From the NCBI RefSeq assembly GCF_000330885.1, contig NC_020062.1, positions 504,374 to 568,373 of the forward strand: a stretch of 64,000 nt of DNA. Reading direction: 5' to 3'. This DNA comes from Rhizobium tropici CIAT 899. GTDB lineage: Bacteria > Pseudomonadota > Alphaproteobacteria > Rhizobiales > Rhizobiaceae. Made by a program: the position numbers and the translations under genes. The notes below the pieces were generated by a model that did no database searches, had not been told where the DNA came from, and saw nothing but the letters and a program-made list of their open reading frames with translations. This document shows positions 8,127 through 17,135 of this stretch, piece by piece (within the stretch, counting starts at the first letter, position 1; each line of letters begins with the position of its first letter).

Positions 8127-10186
8127 TCAGGCTGGCGACGGATGTAGGCGGTACCTTTACCGACCTCGTCGGTTATGATGAGCGCACGGGCGAGATTTTT
8201 ACCGCCAAGAGCCTGACGACCGTCCACGACCAATCCGAAGGTGTGCTTGCGGCAATCGAGCTTGCCGAGAAGAAAGATGGGCTTTCGGCGCGCGATGTGA
8301 TTTTCTTCGCGCATGGCGGGACAACCGTCATCAACGCGATTACGGAGCGAAAGGGCGTCCGCACGGCGCTCGTGACGACCGCCGGCTTTCGCGACGTCTT
8401 GGAAATCGGCCGCGGCAATCGCCCCGATCTCTACAATCTGCAGTTTAAGAGTCCGGAAGCCTTCGTGCCGCGCAGCCTGCGCTTCGAGGTGCGCGAGCGT
8501 ATGGATGCCAAGGGGCGGGTGCTGACGCCCATCGAGCTTGGGGATATCGAGCCGATCGTTCGCGAATGCCGCGCTCGTAATGTGGAGGCGGTCGCCGTCG
8601 TCTTTCTCCATAGCTATGCCAATCCCGAGCATGAGATCGCCTGCGCCAAGGCTATCGCCGAGGCGCTGCCGGATGTTACGGTTTGCGCCAGCCACGAGGT
8701 TTCCCGGCAATGGCGGGAGTATGAGCGTTCCAATACGGCCGTGCTTAACGCCTATGTGCAGCCGATCATCAAGCGCTACTTTGCGCGGCTCGAAAGCGCG
8801 TTGACTGAGCGCGATCTCACCTGCCCCTACTATGCCATGCAGTCGAACGGAGGCATCTCCACCTTCGATCAGGCGCAGATGAGCCCGCTGACGCTGGTCG
8901 AATCCGGCCCGGCCGGCGGTGTGGCGGGTGCTGCGCGCATCGGCACAGTGCTTGGCGAATCCGAAGTCCTGTCGCTCGATGTCGGTGGCACGACGGCAAA
9001 ATGCTCGCTGATCCATGACAGCCGCCCGACGCTCGACAGCGAATACAAGCTCGAACATACCCGTATCGCGCCCGGTTATCCGGTTCAGGTGCCGGTGGTC
9101 GATATCGTCGAAATCGGCGCCGGCGGCGGCTCGATCGCCCGCATCGACGAGCGTGGCGCGCTCTGCGTCGGCCCGCAAAGTGCCGGATCGACACCGGGGC
9201 CGGCCTGCTATGGGCGGGGCGGCGAGAAGCCTACGCTTTCCGATGCCCTGCTGACGCTCGGCATTTTCGATCCGGCAAGCTTCGCCGGCGGCCAGATGCA
9301 GCTCGACAAGTCCAAGGCTGCGGCCGCGATTGCAACGGTTGCCAAGCCGATGGGGCTATCGGTCGAGGATGCGGCGCTCGCAATCGTCGAGATCGCGCAT
9401 GCGTCGATGATCAATGCGCTGAAGCTGGTGACGGTCCAGCGTGGGCATGATCCGCGCGATGCCGCTTTCGTCATTTCCGGGGGCGCGGGACCTGCGCTTG
9501 CTGCGCGTCTCGGGCGCGATCTTGGCGTGAAGATGACTGTCGTGCCGCCGCATCCCGGCATCTTTTCGGCCTGGGGAATGCTGGCGGCCGAACCGCGCGC
9601 CGATTTCCGCAGCACATGGTTCGCTCCCCTTGGTCCGGAAGCCGTCAGCAATCTCAAGCGCCGGTTCGACGAATTGAAGCGCGAGGCGGTCAAATATTTC
9701 TCCAAAGGCGATGCAGCCGAGATACGGTATGTCTGCCGCGTCGAAGCCCGCTATCGCGGGCAGGAGCACGGCGTCTTCGCTCTTTTCGAAATGCAAGACG
9801 ATGCCGAAAGCTTTGCGGAACGCTTTCATGCCGCCCATGAGCGCGCCTATACCTTCTGTCTGCCCGGTTCGCCGGTCGAGATCACGATGATCCATCTGGA
9901 GGCTGTGCTCCACGGCCCGGTCATCGCCATCCCGAAACTCGATCGTGCAGGTCGATCGCTGGATGCAGCCTTCAAGGGGCGCCGCGAAGTCTATTTCGGC
10001 GGCACGACCGGCTGGGTGTCCTGCCCCGTCTACGAGCGTACGCGACTGCCGTCCTCCCAGAAAATTGCCGGCCCTCTCATCATCGAGGAAGCGACCGCGA
10101 CCTCGCTCGTGGTGGCCGGGCAGGAGCTTGAAGTGAGCGAGGAGGGCTTGCTGCTCATCCGTGAATGCGACGGAGGAAGCGTCTGA
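8123..10186 (+). CDS. hyuA: Hydantoinase A/oxoprolinase family protein
   Basis: A 687-aa ATP-using subunit of the HyuA family. An N-terminal actin-like ATPase fold begins with ATDVGGTFTDLV, continues with FAHGGTTVINAITERKG and has a second phosphate-binding block LSLDVGGTTAKCSLI near residue 290, followed by GAGGGSIA. HyuA proteins phosphorylate the substrate's amide oxygen so that HyuB can open or carboxylate it. The length suits the separate-subunit type, not the fused roughly 1,300-aa 5-oxoprolinase. It overlaps hyuB by 4 bases and is followed 1 base later by the transporter ATPase, so all are one transcript. Confidence 0.9.
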   Translation: MIRLATDVGGTFTDLVGYDERTGEIFTAKSLTTVHDQSEGVLAAIELAEKKDGLSARDVIFFAHGGTTVINAITERKGVRTALVTTAGFRDVLEIGRGNRPDLYNLQFKSPEAFVPRSLRFEVRERMDAKGRVLTPIELGDIEPIVRECRARNVEAVAVVFLHSYANPEHEIACAKAIAEALPDVTVCASHEVSRQWREYERSNTAVLNAYVQPIIKRYFARLESALTERDLTCPYYAMQSNGGISTFDQAQMSPLTLVESGPAGGVAGAARIGTVLGESEVLSLDVGGTTAKCSLIHDSRPTLDSEYKLEHTRIAPGYPVQVPVVDIVEIGAGGGSIARIDERGALCVGPQSAGSTPGPACYGRGGEKPTLSDALLTLGIFDPASFAGGQMQLDKSKAAAAIATVAKPMGLSVEDAALAIVEIAHASMINALKLVTVQRGHDPRDAAFVISGGAGPALAARLGRDLGVKMTVVPPHPGIFSAWGMLAAEPRADFRSTWFAPLGPEAVSNLKRRFDELKREAVKYFSKGDAAEIRYVCRVEARYRGQEHGVFALFEMQDDAESFAERFHAAHERAYTFCLPGSPVEITMIHLEAVLHGPVIAIPKLDRAGRSLDAAFKGRREVYFGGTTGWVSCPVYERTRLPSSQKIAGPLIIEEATATSLVVAGQELEVSEEGLLLIRECDGGSV

Positions 10187-10187
10187 T

Positions 10188-11285
10188 ATGGCGATAGCGA
10201 TCGGTCTCGACCATATCGTCAGAAATTACGGGCCGACGCGTGCCGTCGACGACGTGACGCTCGACATCCGAGCCGGGGAGTTCTTTACGCTGCTAGGCTC
10301 GTCCGGTTGCGGCAAAAGCTCTTTGCTGAAGTTGATCGGCGGCTTCGATAGGCCGACATCGGGACGTGTGCTTTTCGACGGAAAGGACATGGCTGATGTT
10401 CCTGCCAATCGCCGGCCGGTCAATACCGTTTTCCAGTCGCTCGGGCTCTTCCCGCATATGAATGTCGCTCAGAACGTCGGCTACGGCCTGAAGTTGCGCG
10501 GGTTGTCCGATGCTGCCTTGAAAACGAAGGTCGACGGCGCGTTGGACCTGATCGAACTTTCGGGTTTTGCGGATCGCGACGTCAATCTTCTCTCAGGCGG
10601 CCAGCGCCAGCGCGTGGCGCTGGCGCGCGCGCTCGTCATGGAACCGGGTATCCTTCTGCTTGACGAACCTCTGACCGGGCTGGACGAACGGCTGCGCCAG
10701 CAAATGCGCGACGAGTTCGGACGGCTTCATAAACGGACCGGCGCGACCTTCATTCTCGTCACCCACAATCAGGACGAGGCACTCAGCCTTTCGGATCGCA
10801 TGGCCGTCATGCACAAGGGGCGGATCGAGCAGACCGACGTGCCGTCGCGCTTCTTCGAGGCGCCGGCCAATGCCTTCGTTGCCCGTTTCGTCGGCATCGA
10901 TACGCTCCTCAAGCCCGAAAGCATCTCGATTTCAGGCGGCACGGCTCTCGTTATGATTGCCGGACAGCGCATCAGTGCCAGCTTCTCCGGAGCGATGCCC
11001 CCAGCCGATGCGCTCGTCGCAATCCGCCCCGACCGGGTTGAACTTATCCCAGCTGGCGAGGAAGTGGCCGAAATAATTGAACTTAAGGTTGTCGAAAGCA
11101 TCTATCGCGGACTCAGCCATGACGTTACGCTCGCTTTCGCCGACGGCCAGCGTGTGGTTTTAACGACCGGCGCGGACGCAATTCCGCCCTCTCCGGGGGA
11201 AAGCGTGCGCGTTTGTTTGAAGCCGGGTGCTGCGCTCCTGATCGATCATTCCGGAAGAACGGCCTTGGCTGGAGGCGATGAGTAG
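10188..11285 (+). CDS. PotA-like ABC transporter ATP-binding protein
   Basis: A 365-aa ATPase of the spermidine/putrescine-iron(III) (PotA/FbpC) group with a C-terminal TOBE-type domain. Seen directly: Walker A GSSGCGKSS, signature LSGGQRQRVALARAL, Walker B ILLLDEPLTGLDE and H-loop VTHNQDEALSL. The start is set at ATG 10188, which follows GGAGG at 10172-10176; a GTG at 10161 inside hyuA is less likely. It energises the two permeases at 12599 and 13450. Its position between hyuA and the binding protein gene suggests the importer brings in the HyuAB substrate. PotA-group transporters carry many solutes, so polyamine transport should not be assumed. Confidence 0.92.
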   Translation: MAIAIGLDHIVRNYGPTRAVDDVTLDIRAGEFFTLLGSSGCGKSSLLKLIGGFDRPTSGRVLFDGKDMADVPANRRPVNTVFQSLGLFPHMNVAQNVGYGLKLRGLSDAALKTKVDGALDLIELSGFADRDVNLLSGGQRQRVALARALVMEPGILLLDEPLTGLDERLRQQMRDEFGRLHKRTGATFILVTHNQDEALSLSDRMAVMHKGRIEQTDVPSRFFEAPANAFVARFVGIDTLLKPESISISGGTALVMIAGQRISASFSGAMPPADALVAIRPDRVELIPAGEEVAEIIELKVVESIYRGLSHDVTLAFADGQRVVLTTGADAIPPSPGESVRVCLKPGAALLIDHSGRTALAGGDE

Positions 11286-11333
11286 AACCCGAATAGCTGA
11301 ACTAAGCAAAAAATGAGGGAAGGGAATGACACG

Positions 11334-12506
11334 ATGAATAAAAGCAATGATTTCGCCTCCTCCGCCTTGAGGAGCAACATGCAGCGCCGTGACATGCTCA
11401 AACTAATGGGCGCAGGTGCGGCTGCGCTCTCCTTTGGTGGATTGGCTGCCACGCAGGCCATGGCCGATGATGCAACGGTAGCATTCTGGGCTACCGCCAC
11501 GCTCGATATCGGCGACAAGTGGCAGGAATTTACCCGGCAGAGCGGCGTTTCGCCTGAGTTCACCGACAACGGCAATGATGTCGGTCCGGTGGTCGCACGT
11601 CTTGCCGCCGGCAATGCCAACGATCTCTTTGATGTCGGCGGCTTCCAAGGCGGGGCCGAACGGGAACTTGCCAAGCAGGGCCTGATTGCCCCTTGGGACG
11701 TCTCCAAGATCCCGAATTTCGCGGGCATCTGGCAATGGGCCAAGGATATCCCGACCTTGACCTATGAGGGCAAACAGTACGGCATCCCAACGGTCGTCAA
11801 TGCCGACTCCATCATCTATCGCCCCGACAAGCTCGGCAAGGTCGATAGCTACGGCGTCATCTTCGATCCGAAGCTCAAGGGCCGGGTCGCGATGGAAGAT
11901 GCCTGGATCAACAGCGCCATCTTTACGGCCATCTACCTCAAGGAAGCCGAAAACAAGCCGATCAAGGAGCCGGGCAACCTGACGGAATCCGAGCTTGGCC
12001 TCGTCATGGAGTTCCTGATCAAGCACAAGAAGGATGGTCAGTTCCGCACCTTCTGGAACGGCTGGGAACAGGGCGTGCAACTGGTGGCGAACGAGGAAGT
12101 CGACGCCATGACCGGCTGGGAGCCGATCGTCTATGAAGGCCGCAAGCGCGGACTTCAGGTGGAGTATGCAGCTCCCGTCGAAGGCTACGAAGGCTGGGGC
12201 AACAATACGGTGCTGCTCAAGGGTGCCACGGAGCGCGGCAAGGGCGACGTTGCCCACAAGTTCGTCGATGGCTTGCTTGCCGGTCTCTATGGCTGCGAAC
12301 TCGGCAAGGCGCGCGGTTATCTCGTGCCGACCGACAACAACCTCGCCTACGCGAAGGCCCATCCGGACGAATACAAGGCCGACGATGTCGCCAAGCTCGC
12401 CGACCATGTGAAGGCCAAGTTCTCCGGAAAGGTCTACTGGCAGAATTGCCGGCCGGACAACTTCCAGCTCTACGAAGAGTGGTGGCAGAAGCTGCGCAAC
12501 GCATGA
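11334..12506 (+). CDS. PotD-like ABC transporter substrate-binding protein
   Basis: A 390-aa periplasmic binding protein. The N-terminus carries a twin-arginine-like signal, QRRDMLKLMGAGAAALSFGG, with cleavage expected near ATQAMADD, so it is probably exported folded. The mature part has the type-2 binding-protein layout of PotD/spermidine-putrescine proteins, including YGIPTVVNADSIIYRPDKL and MTGWEPIVYE. I preferred ATG 11334 because GGGAAGGG lies about 5-12 bases upstream; ATG 11313 overlaps that ribosome site. It sits between the ATPase and the permeases, with a strong hairpin directly after its stop that could raise its dosage relative to the permeases. Confidence 0.9.
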   Translation: MNKSNDFASSALRSNMQRRDMLKLMGAGAAALSFGGLAATQAMADDATVAFWATATLDIGDKWQEFTRQSGVSPEFTDNGNDVGPVVARLAAGNANDLFDVGGFQGGAERELAKQGLIAPWDVSKIPNFAGIWQWAKDIPTLTYEGKQYGIPTVVNADSIIYRPDKLGKVDSYGVIFDPKLKGRVAMEDAWINSAIFTAIYLKEAENKPIKEPGNLTESELGLVMEFLIKHKKDGQFRTFWNGWEQGVQLVANEEVDAMTGWEPIVYEGRKRGLQVEYAAPVEGYEGWGNNTVLLKGATERGKGDVAHKFVDGLLAGLYGCELGKARGYLVPTDNNLAYAKAHPDEYKADDVAKLADHVKAKFSGKVYWQNCRPDNFQLYEEWWQKLRNA

Positions 12507-12521
12507 TGTAACGCAATGGAC

Positions 12522-12559
12522 CGGGGCTGGCGCATCTGTCGAAGGACAGGCCGGCCCCG
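12522..12559 (+). other. Intercistronic mRNA hairpin after the binding-protein gene
   Basis: Arms CGGGGCTGGC (12522-12531) and GCCGGCCCCG (12550-12559) pair over 10 bp with one wobble, and CTGTC-GAAG-GACAG extends the stem inside. No U-run follows, so it is unlikely to terminate. Such hairpins between a binding-protein gene and permease genes commonly protect the upstream message from 3' decay; that role is inferred. Confidence 0.7.
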
Positions 12560-12598
12560 AGCCGATGGGATCAACGCCGAGAGAAGGAGGGTTAGACG

Positions 12599-13453
12599 AT
12601 GAAGACACTAGTTCTATTGCTTGCTGCTCCGCTTGCGGCGATCCTCGTGCTCGGCCTTGCGCCGCTCATTCTCGTCATCGTCTGGAGCTTCTGTGCCTGG
12701 GATTCCGCCACCTACTGGATCAAGCCGGAATTCAGCCTTGCCGCTTACGGCGCCATTCTGGAAGCCGGGCGCTGGAGCGTGTTCCTGTCCACGCTTGGCA
12801 AGGCGTTCCTGACGTCAGCCATCTGCCTCGTCATTGCCTATCCCACCGCCTACGCGATGTACTTCCTGGCTGGCCGCACCCTGTCTGTCGTGCTTGCGGC
12901 CCTGCTTACGATCCCGTTTTTCACGTCCTATCTCATTCGCTCCTTCTCCTGGCGGCTGCTGCTCGGCCGCACCGGTGTCATCAACACGCTTCTCCAGCAG
13001 GCCGGTATCACCGATGCGCCGCTCGATTGGCTCTTGTTCAGCGATTTTGCTGTCATCGTCGGACTGGTTGCCTCCTACCTGCCGTTCGCAACCTTCCCCA
13101 TCCTGCTCTCCATGCGCCGTGTCGATCCGATCGCGCTGGCGGCATCGCGCGATCTCGGCGCCGGGTTCTGGACGATGGTCCGCACCGTGCTGCTGCCGCT
13201 GACATATTCGGGCGTCTTCGCAGGCTTCCTGTTCGTCTTCGTCATGGTTGCCGGCTCCTCGACGGAGGTTCAGATGCTCGGCGGTGCCGGCGCTTCAATC
13301 GTCTCGGTGATGATCAACGACGTCATGCGCGTCGCCAATTTTCCGCTCGCCTTTGCGATTTCGACGCTGATGCTCGTTATCGTCTTTGGGCTGGTGCTGA
13401 TCGGGGATGCCCTATTCGGCCTCTCCTCGCTATTCGAGGAGCGAGGCCAATGA
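12599..13453 (+). CDS. PotB-like ABC transporter permease
   Basis: A 284-aa inner-membrane permease with about six hydrophobic segments. The cytoplasmic loop ALAASRDLGAGFWTMVRTVLLPLT (near residues 178-200) is the EAA motif that contacts the ATPase. The ATG follows a strong GAGAAGGAGG ribosome site 12 bases ahead. It overlaps the next permease by 4 bases. With that permease it forms the channel of a PotABCD-like importer in the hyu operon. Confidence 0.9.
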   Translation: MKTLVLLLAAPLAAILVLGLAPLILVIVWSFCAWDSATYWIKPEFSLAAYGAILEAGRWSVFLSTLGKAFLTSAICLVIAYPTAYAMYFLAGRTLSVVLAALLTIPFFTSYLIRSFSWRLLLGRTGVINTLLQQAGITDAPLDWLLFSDFAVIVGLVASYLPFATFPILLSMRRVDPIALAASRDLGAGFWTMVRTVLLPLTYSGVFAGFLFVFVMVAGSSTEVQMLGGAGASIVSVMINDVMRVANFPLAFAISTLMLVIVFGLVLIGDALFGLSSLFEERGQ

Positions 13454-14250
13454 TCGTCAGGGAAGGAATGGCCCCGCGCATTGTCATCTGGACGTTGACC
13501 ATCTTCGGCCTCATCGTGATCTATGCGCCGCCGCTTTATTTGCTCGGTGTCTCGTTCAACCCGGCGCTGCAGCCGGGTCTGCCGCATTTCTCCGACATCA
13601 CCCTGAAATGGTACCTCGCACTCGGCTCGGAAAGCGCGCTCATCGCCGCGCTCGGCCAGTCGATCGTCATCGCGCTTGCGACGGCCGTCATTGCGACGCT
13701 GCTGTCGCTCGGCGCGGTGCTGGCGCATCGCGAGCTTCATCGCAGGCGCAGCCTGTGGTTTTTGACTGTGCTGCTGCCGATGTTCGTCCCAGGCGTCATC
13801 CAGGGGCTGGCGCTTTCGACCGTGATCAGCCGCGCCGGCGTGAAGGCATCGCCTTTGACTGTCGTTGCCGGCCATCTGCTATGGGCGATGCCTTTCGCCT
13901 TCATCGTCATCCTGACGAGCTTTGTCGCGGTCAAGCGGTCCTATTTGATGGCGGCTGATGATCTCGGCGCCGGTCGCTTCCGGCAGTTCTGGGATATTAT
14001 TCTGCCGTTGATCCGGCCCGGCCTCGTCAGTGCCTTCATCTTTTCGTTCCTGCTGTCGCTCAACGAGTTCACGCGCGCCTTCTATCTGGCCGGCCGTCAG
14101 AACACGTTGCCGGTCGTGCTCTTCGGCAAGATGAATTCCGGCGCTTCTCCGACGATCTATGCGATGTCGGGCGCAATCTTTCTTCTTTCCAGCGTTTGCG
14201 TGGTGGCCGTGGCTCTGCGTTCGCTGCTTATGCAACGCCGAATGGGGTGA
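13450..14250 (+). CDS. PotC-like ABC transporter permease
   Basis: A 266-aa permease, the second channel subunit. Hydrophobic segments run from about residue 12 on, and the EAA loop reads LMAADDLGAGRFRQFWDIILPLI near residues 166-188. The start ATG at 13450 overlaps the previous stop (ATGA). The reading frame stays open about 880 bases upstream, inside the other permease, but that part lacks membrane-protein composition and is a shadow. A small ORF follows about 70 bases downstream. Confidence 0.9.
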   Translation: MIVREGMAPRIVIWTLTIFGLIVIYAPPLYLLGVSFNPALQPGLPHFSDITLKWYLALGSESALIAALGQSIVIALATAVIATLLSLGAVLAHRELHRRRSLWFLTVLLPMFVPGVIQGLALSTVISRAGVKASPLTVVAGHLLWAMPFAFIVILTSFVAVKRSYLMAADDLGAGRFRQFWDIILPLIRPGLVSAFIFSFLLSLNEFTRAFYLAGRQNTLPVVLFGKMNSGASPTIYAMSGAIFLLSSVCVVAVALRSLLMQRRMG

Positions 14251-14323
14251 TCAATATGCAAATAGGACTGACCAATCGCAAATTCCGCCCGCCCTTAGAC
14301 CTCCACCAATGGGAGTACAGAGG

Positions 14324-14533
14324 ATGAAACACGAGTCAAAGCTGATGGCACTGATCCGCGCGGGAAAGAGGCAGGAGGCGCTCGATATGGTCGAGCGGCT
14401 GAAGGCGGCGGCACAATCGCTGCCGACTTCCATCAAGGTGGATCGGACGGGCGCCGTCACTTATTATAAGGGAAACTGCCGTTTCGTGAGAAACATCCAG
14501 GGCGGCTGGGACCTTGTGCCGAAGAAAAAGTAG
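14324..14533 (+). CDS. Hypothetical small basic protein
   Basis: A 69-aa ORF (starts MKHESKLMALIRAGKR, ends DLVPKKK) with a plausible GGAGTACAGAGG ribosome region before its ATG. It is Lys/Arg-rich, contains a short helical first half and a YYKGNCRFVRN segment, and has no signal peptide or membrane segment. I do not recognise a family. It lies 73 bases after the last permease gene and may be the end of that operon or a separate gene. Confidence 0.55.
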   Translation: MKHESKLMALIRAGKRQEALDMVERLKAAAQSLPTSIKVDRTGAVTYYKGNCRFVRNIQGGWDLVPKKK

Positions 14534-14858
14534 ATGTCTGCCGTTGATCCGGGCATCGAAGAGGCTGGTGCCGTCGAACGTGCGGTGCGGGCAAGAAGCA
14601 ACGTTGGGAAGGGAGCATTTCGCTTCACCCCCCCTCCTCGTGCGGCGCCGTGGAAGTTCGATTTGGCGGATGGGCAATACTTGACGGTTGTCGTCGCGAA
14701 CATTTGCCCGTGCACGGTAATAAGGTCGAATATTCAATATCCTTTAAGATGTAATAATATTAGAAGATATCTTATTTAGAAATATAAAATTAACGTCCAA
14801 AGCCTAAGCTCTCCTCGACCGTCATCGCAAGGCGATGGTCATCAAAGGAGACAGGACC
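14534..14858. other. Intergenic region ahead of tadE
   Basis: No convincing gene. An 81-codon frame opens directly at 14534 but drifts into an Arg/Pro-rich and then AT-driven composition. Bases about 14735-14800 are markedly A+T-rich and are the likely promoter region of tadE. A small hairpin (CATCGC-AAG-GCGATG, 14823-14837) lies just upstream of the AAGGAG ribosome site of tadE. Confidence 0.5.
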
Positions 14859-15281
14859 ATGTATCGTGTTTCTCATTTCAACAGGGAGAAAGAGGGAGCA
14901 GCTGCGGTCGAATTCGCACTCATCGCACCGCTTTTTTTCCTTCTGCTTCTGACGCTGATTGCCTTTGCCATCTATCTCACTGCCGCTCATTCGCTGCAGC
15001 AATTGACCGCCGACGCCGCCCGCACGGCAATCGCCGGGCTATCGGCAAACGAGCGAAGCCAGCTGGTTCAGAGCTTCGTCACCAATTCGACCATCAACGA
15101 TGCTTTCATCGACAAGACCAAGTTGACGGTGACCGTCGCCACAGATCCAACCAATGCCAACCAGTTTACGGTCAGCGCCAGCTACGACGCGTCGGATCTT
15201 CCGATCTGGAACCTCTATACCTTCGCGATGCCGGATCCCACCATCCGCCGCTATTCGACCATTCGCCTGGGAGGTCTGTAA
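14859..15281 (+). CDS. TadE-family pilus assembly (pseudopilin-like) protein
   Basis: A 140-aa TadE-like protein. The N-terminal EGAAAVEFALIAPLFF carries the Glu-containing processing and assembly motif of TadE pseudopilins, followed by one transmembrane helix; the remaining hundred or so residues would be outside the membrane. I chose ATG 14859, which has AAGGAG 8 bases upstream, over ATG 14835. Its stop shares bases with the start of the TadG-like gene (TAATG), so the two are coupled. No other tad/flp genes (ATPase, prepilin peptidase, Flp pilin) are in the window. Confidence 0.82.
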   Translation: MYRVSHFNREKEGAAAVEFALIAPLFFLLLLTLIAFAIYLTAAHSLQQLTADAARTAIAGLSANERSQLVQSFVTNSTINDAFIDKTKLTVTVATDPTNANQFTVSASYDASDLPIWNLYTFAMPDPTIRRYSTIRLGGL

Positions 15282-17017
15282 TGAAACAGCTTCTCGGCCG
15301 GCTTGCGTCGCTTAAAGACAAGCGAGGAAACGTCGCGATCACGACCGCGCTCGTCTCGCCCTTGATCCTTTATTGCCTTGGTCTCGGCGTCGACTATGGC
15401 ATGATGACGCTGCAGCAGCGACGCCTGCAGCAGTTGAGCGACATTGGCGCGATATCGGCTGCTTCCAATATTACAAATGCGCAAACTGCACTTTTGAACA
15501 ATCTGCAAAGCAACGGCACCACGGCGGCCGTCGCCTCTGGCGGCAACTATATGACGAGCAACGGGCTGGTCAGCGCGGCCACGGCCAACTCCGGGCAATA
15601 TGAGACCGTGGCCAATTTCGTGCTCGGCACCTATACGGCGGACACATCGGTCCCGCTGGCAAACCGCTTCTCGTCGACGGGAGCCGCGCCATATGATTCC
15701 ATAAAGGTGACACTGACTCAGAAGGCGGTGATGCCTTTCGCTTCCGCCTTTGCTACGCCGCCGACCTTGAGCGCGACGGGCACCGCGTCCAGCGAGCGTC
15801 TGGCCGCCTTTTCGGTGGGATCGCGGCTTGCGAGCCTCAATGGCGGTATTCTGAACCAGCTGCTTGGCGCCCTGCTCGGAACCCAGGTCTCCCTGAAGGT
15901 CGTCGACTATCAGTCGCTCATCAGTGCGAATGTCAATCTATTGAGCTTTCTTAATCTGTTGGCAACGGATCTCAAGCTTACCGGCGTAAGCTATAACGAG
16001 CTTCTGGCAACCGACGTCACATATGACAAGATTCTCGGCGCCCTCGGCAAATCGACGAATCTTTCGGCGGGGGTCGTCACCCTCATCAATAATCTGGGCA
16101 AAACGCTCGGTACCACAAAACTGACCGTAAAGCTGCAGGATATCGTCAATCTCGGTCCGCTGGGGCGCAATATTGTCGGCACATCCCCCAATATGACTGC
16201 CAATATCAACGTGCTGGATCTCATTTCCACCACGGCGATGGCCGCTAACCAGCAAAGGCAGATCGCACTTGATCTCGGGGTGGCACTTCCCGGAGTCGCC
16301 ACGGCAAAATTGACGCTGGCGATCGGGGAAATGTCCCAGCAGACGCCGGCCCTGGCCGTGGGTGCACCGGGCACGATCGTGCGAACGCCGCAGGTCCGTG
16401 CAGCGCTTGAAGTTGCCGTTACCGGCCTTTCGCTGATCGCCGGGCTGAAGCTCAGGGTTCCCCTTTATATGGAGCTTGCCCCCGCCGAGGCCAAGCTAGC
16501 TTCGATCACCTGTGTCGGCGGCTCCATGCCAAATGCCGTCGTCGGAATAGATGCCGTACCCGGTGTTGCCGAAGTGGATCTGGGCGACGTCAACACATCT
16601 GCCTTCGTAAATTTCGGTTCCGAACCGCGGGTCACGCCGGCTGCGATCATCGATTCCCTTCTTCTGAAAGTGATCGCGAGCGCGCAGGTCGATATCGCCA
16701 ACATGAGCCCGACGCGACTGACCTTTCAGCCTCCGGAGATTTCGGCCGGCACGATCAAGACGGTTTCTACCAACAGCGTCCTGACATCCACGGTCTCGTC
16801 GCTTCTGAAAAACGCCACCATCACCATTCAACTGCTCTTCCTGACGCTCGGGACGCCGAAGGACGTGCTCTCGGCCATTGCTGACACGCTGTCGGTCGTG
16901 ACCGCGCCGCTCGATCAGGTTCTATACGGCACGCTCGGTCTCCTCGGCATCGGTATCGGCCAGGCTGATGTAAGCGTCACCGACGCGAGATGTACGCAGC
17001 CGGTGCTGGTGCAGTAA
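15281..17017 (+). CDS. TadG-family (Flp pilus-associated) membrane-anchored protein
   Basis: A 578-aa protein with the TadG-type N-terminus KRGNVAITTALVSPLILYCLGLGVDYG: a short cytoplasmic basic stretch, one membrane helix and the GVDYG turn seen in TadG/TadE-like proteins. The long Thr/Ser/Ala-rich outside domain has no von Willebrand motif that I can see, unlike canonical TadG; it contains repeated hydrophobic Leu/Val blocks. It begins on the last base of the tadE-like stop codon. The likely role is an envelope or surface-fibre component working with the TadE-like partner. The gene is convergent with the aminotransferase gene. Confidence 0.75.
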   Translation: MKQLLGRLASLKDKRGNVAITTALVSPLILYCLGLGVDYGMMTLQQRRLQQLSDIGAISAASNITNAQTALLNNLQSNGTTAAVASGGNYMTSNGLVSAATANSGQYETVANFVLGTYTADTSVPLANRFSSTGAAPYDSIKVTLTQKAVMPFASAFATPPTLSATGTASSERLAAFSVGSRLASLNGGILNQLLGALLGTQVSLKVVDYQSLISANVNLLSFLNLLATDLKLTGVSYNELLATDVTYDKILGALGKSTNLSAGVVTLINNLGKTLGTTKLTVKLQDIVNLGPLGRNIVGTSPNMTANINVLDLISTTAMAANQQRQIALDLGVALPGVATAKLTLAIGEMSQQTPALAVGAPGTIVRTPQVRAALEVAVTGLSLIAGLKLRVPLYMELAPAEAKLASITCVGGSMPNAVVGIDAVPGVAEVDLGDVNTSAFVNFGSEPRVTPAAIIDSLLLKVIASAQVDIANMSPTRLTFQPPEISAGTIKTVSTNSVLTSTVSSLLKNATITIQLLFLTLGTPKDVLSAIADTLSVVTAPLDQVLYGTLGLLGIGIGQADVSVTDARCTQPVLVQ

Positions 17018-17066
17018 TAGTGTCTTGAACCGCATTATGGAGCGGCTTGCTTCTTGCGAGGCCGGC

Positions 17067-17090
17067 GAGGCCGGCATGCAGGTCGGCCTC
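17067..17090. terminator. Possible hairpin between convergent genes
   Basis: GAGGCCG and CGGCCTC form a 7-bp stem in the 118-base gap between the TadG-like gene and the aminotransferase gene. No U-run follows on either strand, so a terminator role is tentative. Confidence 0.35.
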
Positions 17091-17135
17091 CTGCTGTCCG
17101 TCAACGCCCATGGCGACTGCTCGTTGTCGCAGCCT

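Noticed and set aside
8096..9178. 360-codon minus-strand frame inside hyuA
   Set aside because: It is antisense to a clear HyuA ATPase domain and has a skewed His/Arg/Asp composition.
12565..13449. Upstream extension of the second permease frame
   Set aside because: It is open but overlaps the first permease entirely, is Arg/His-rich and lacks membrane segments; the ATGA overlap fixes the real start at 13450.
14534..14779. 81-codon ORF starting directly after the 69-aa ORF
   Set aside because: Its composition degrades into A+T-driven residues near the tadE promoter and no independent ribosome site or family is visible.
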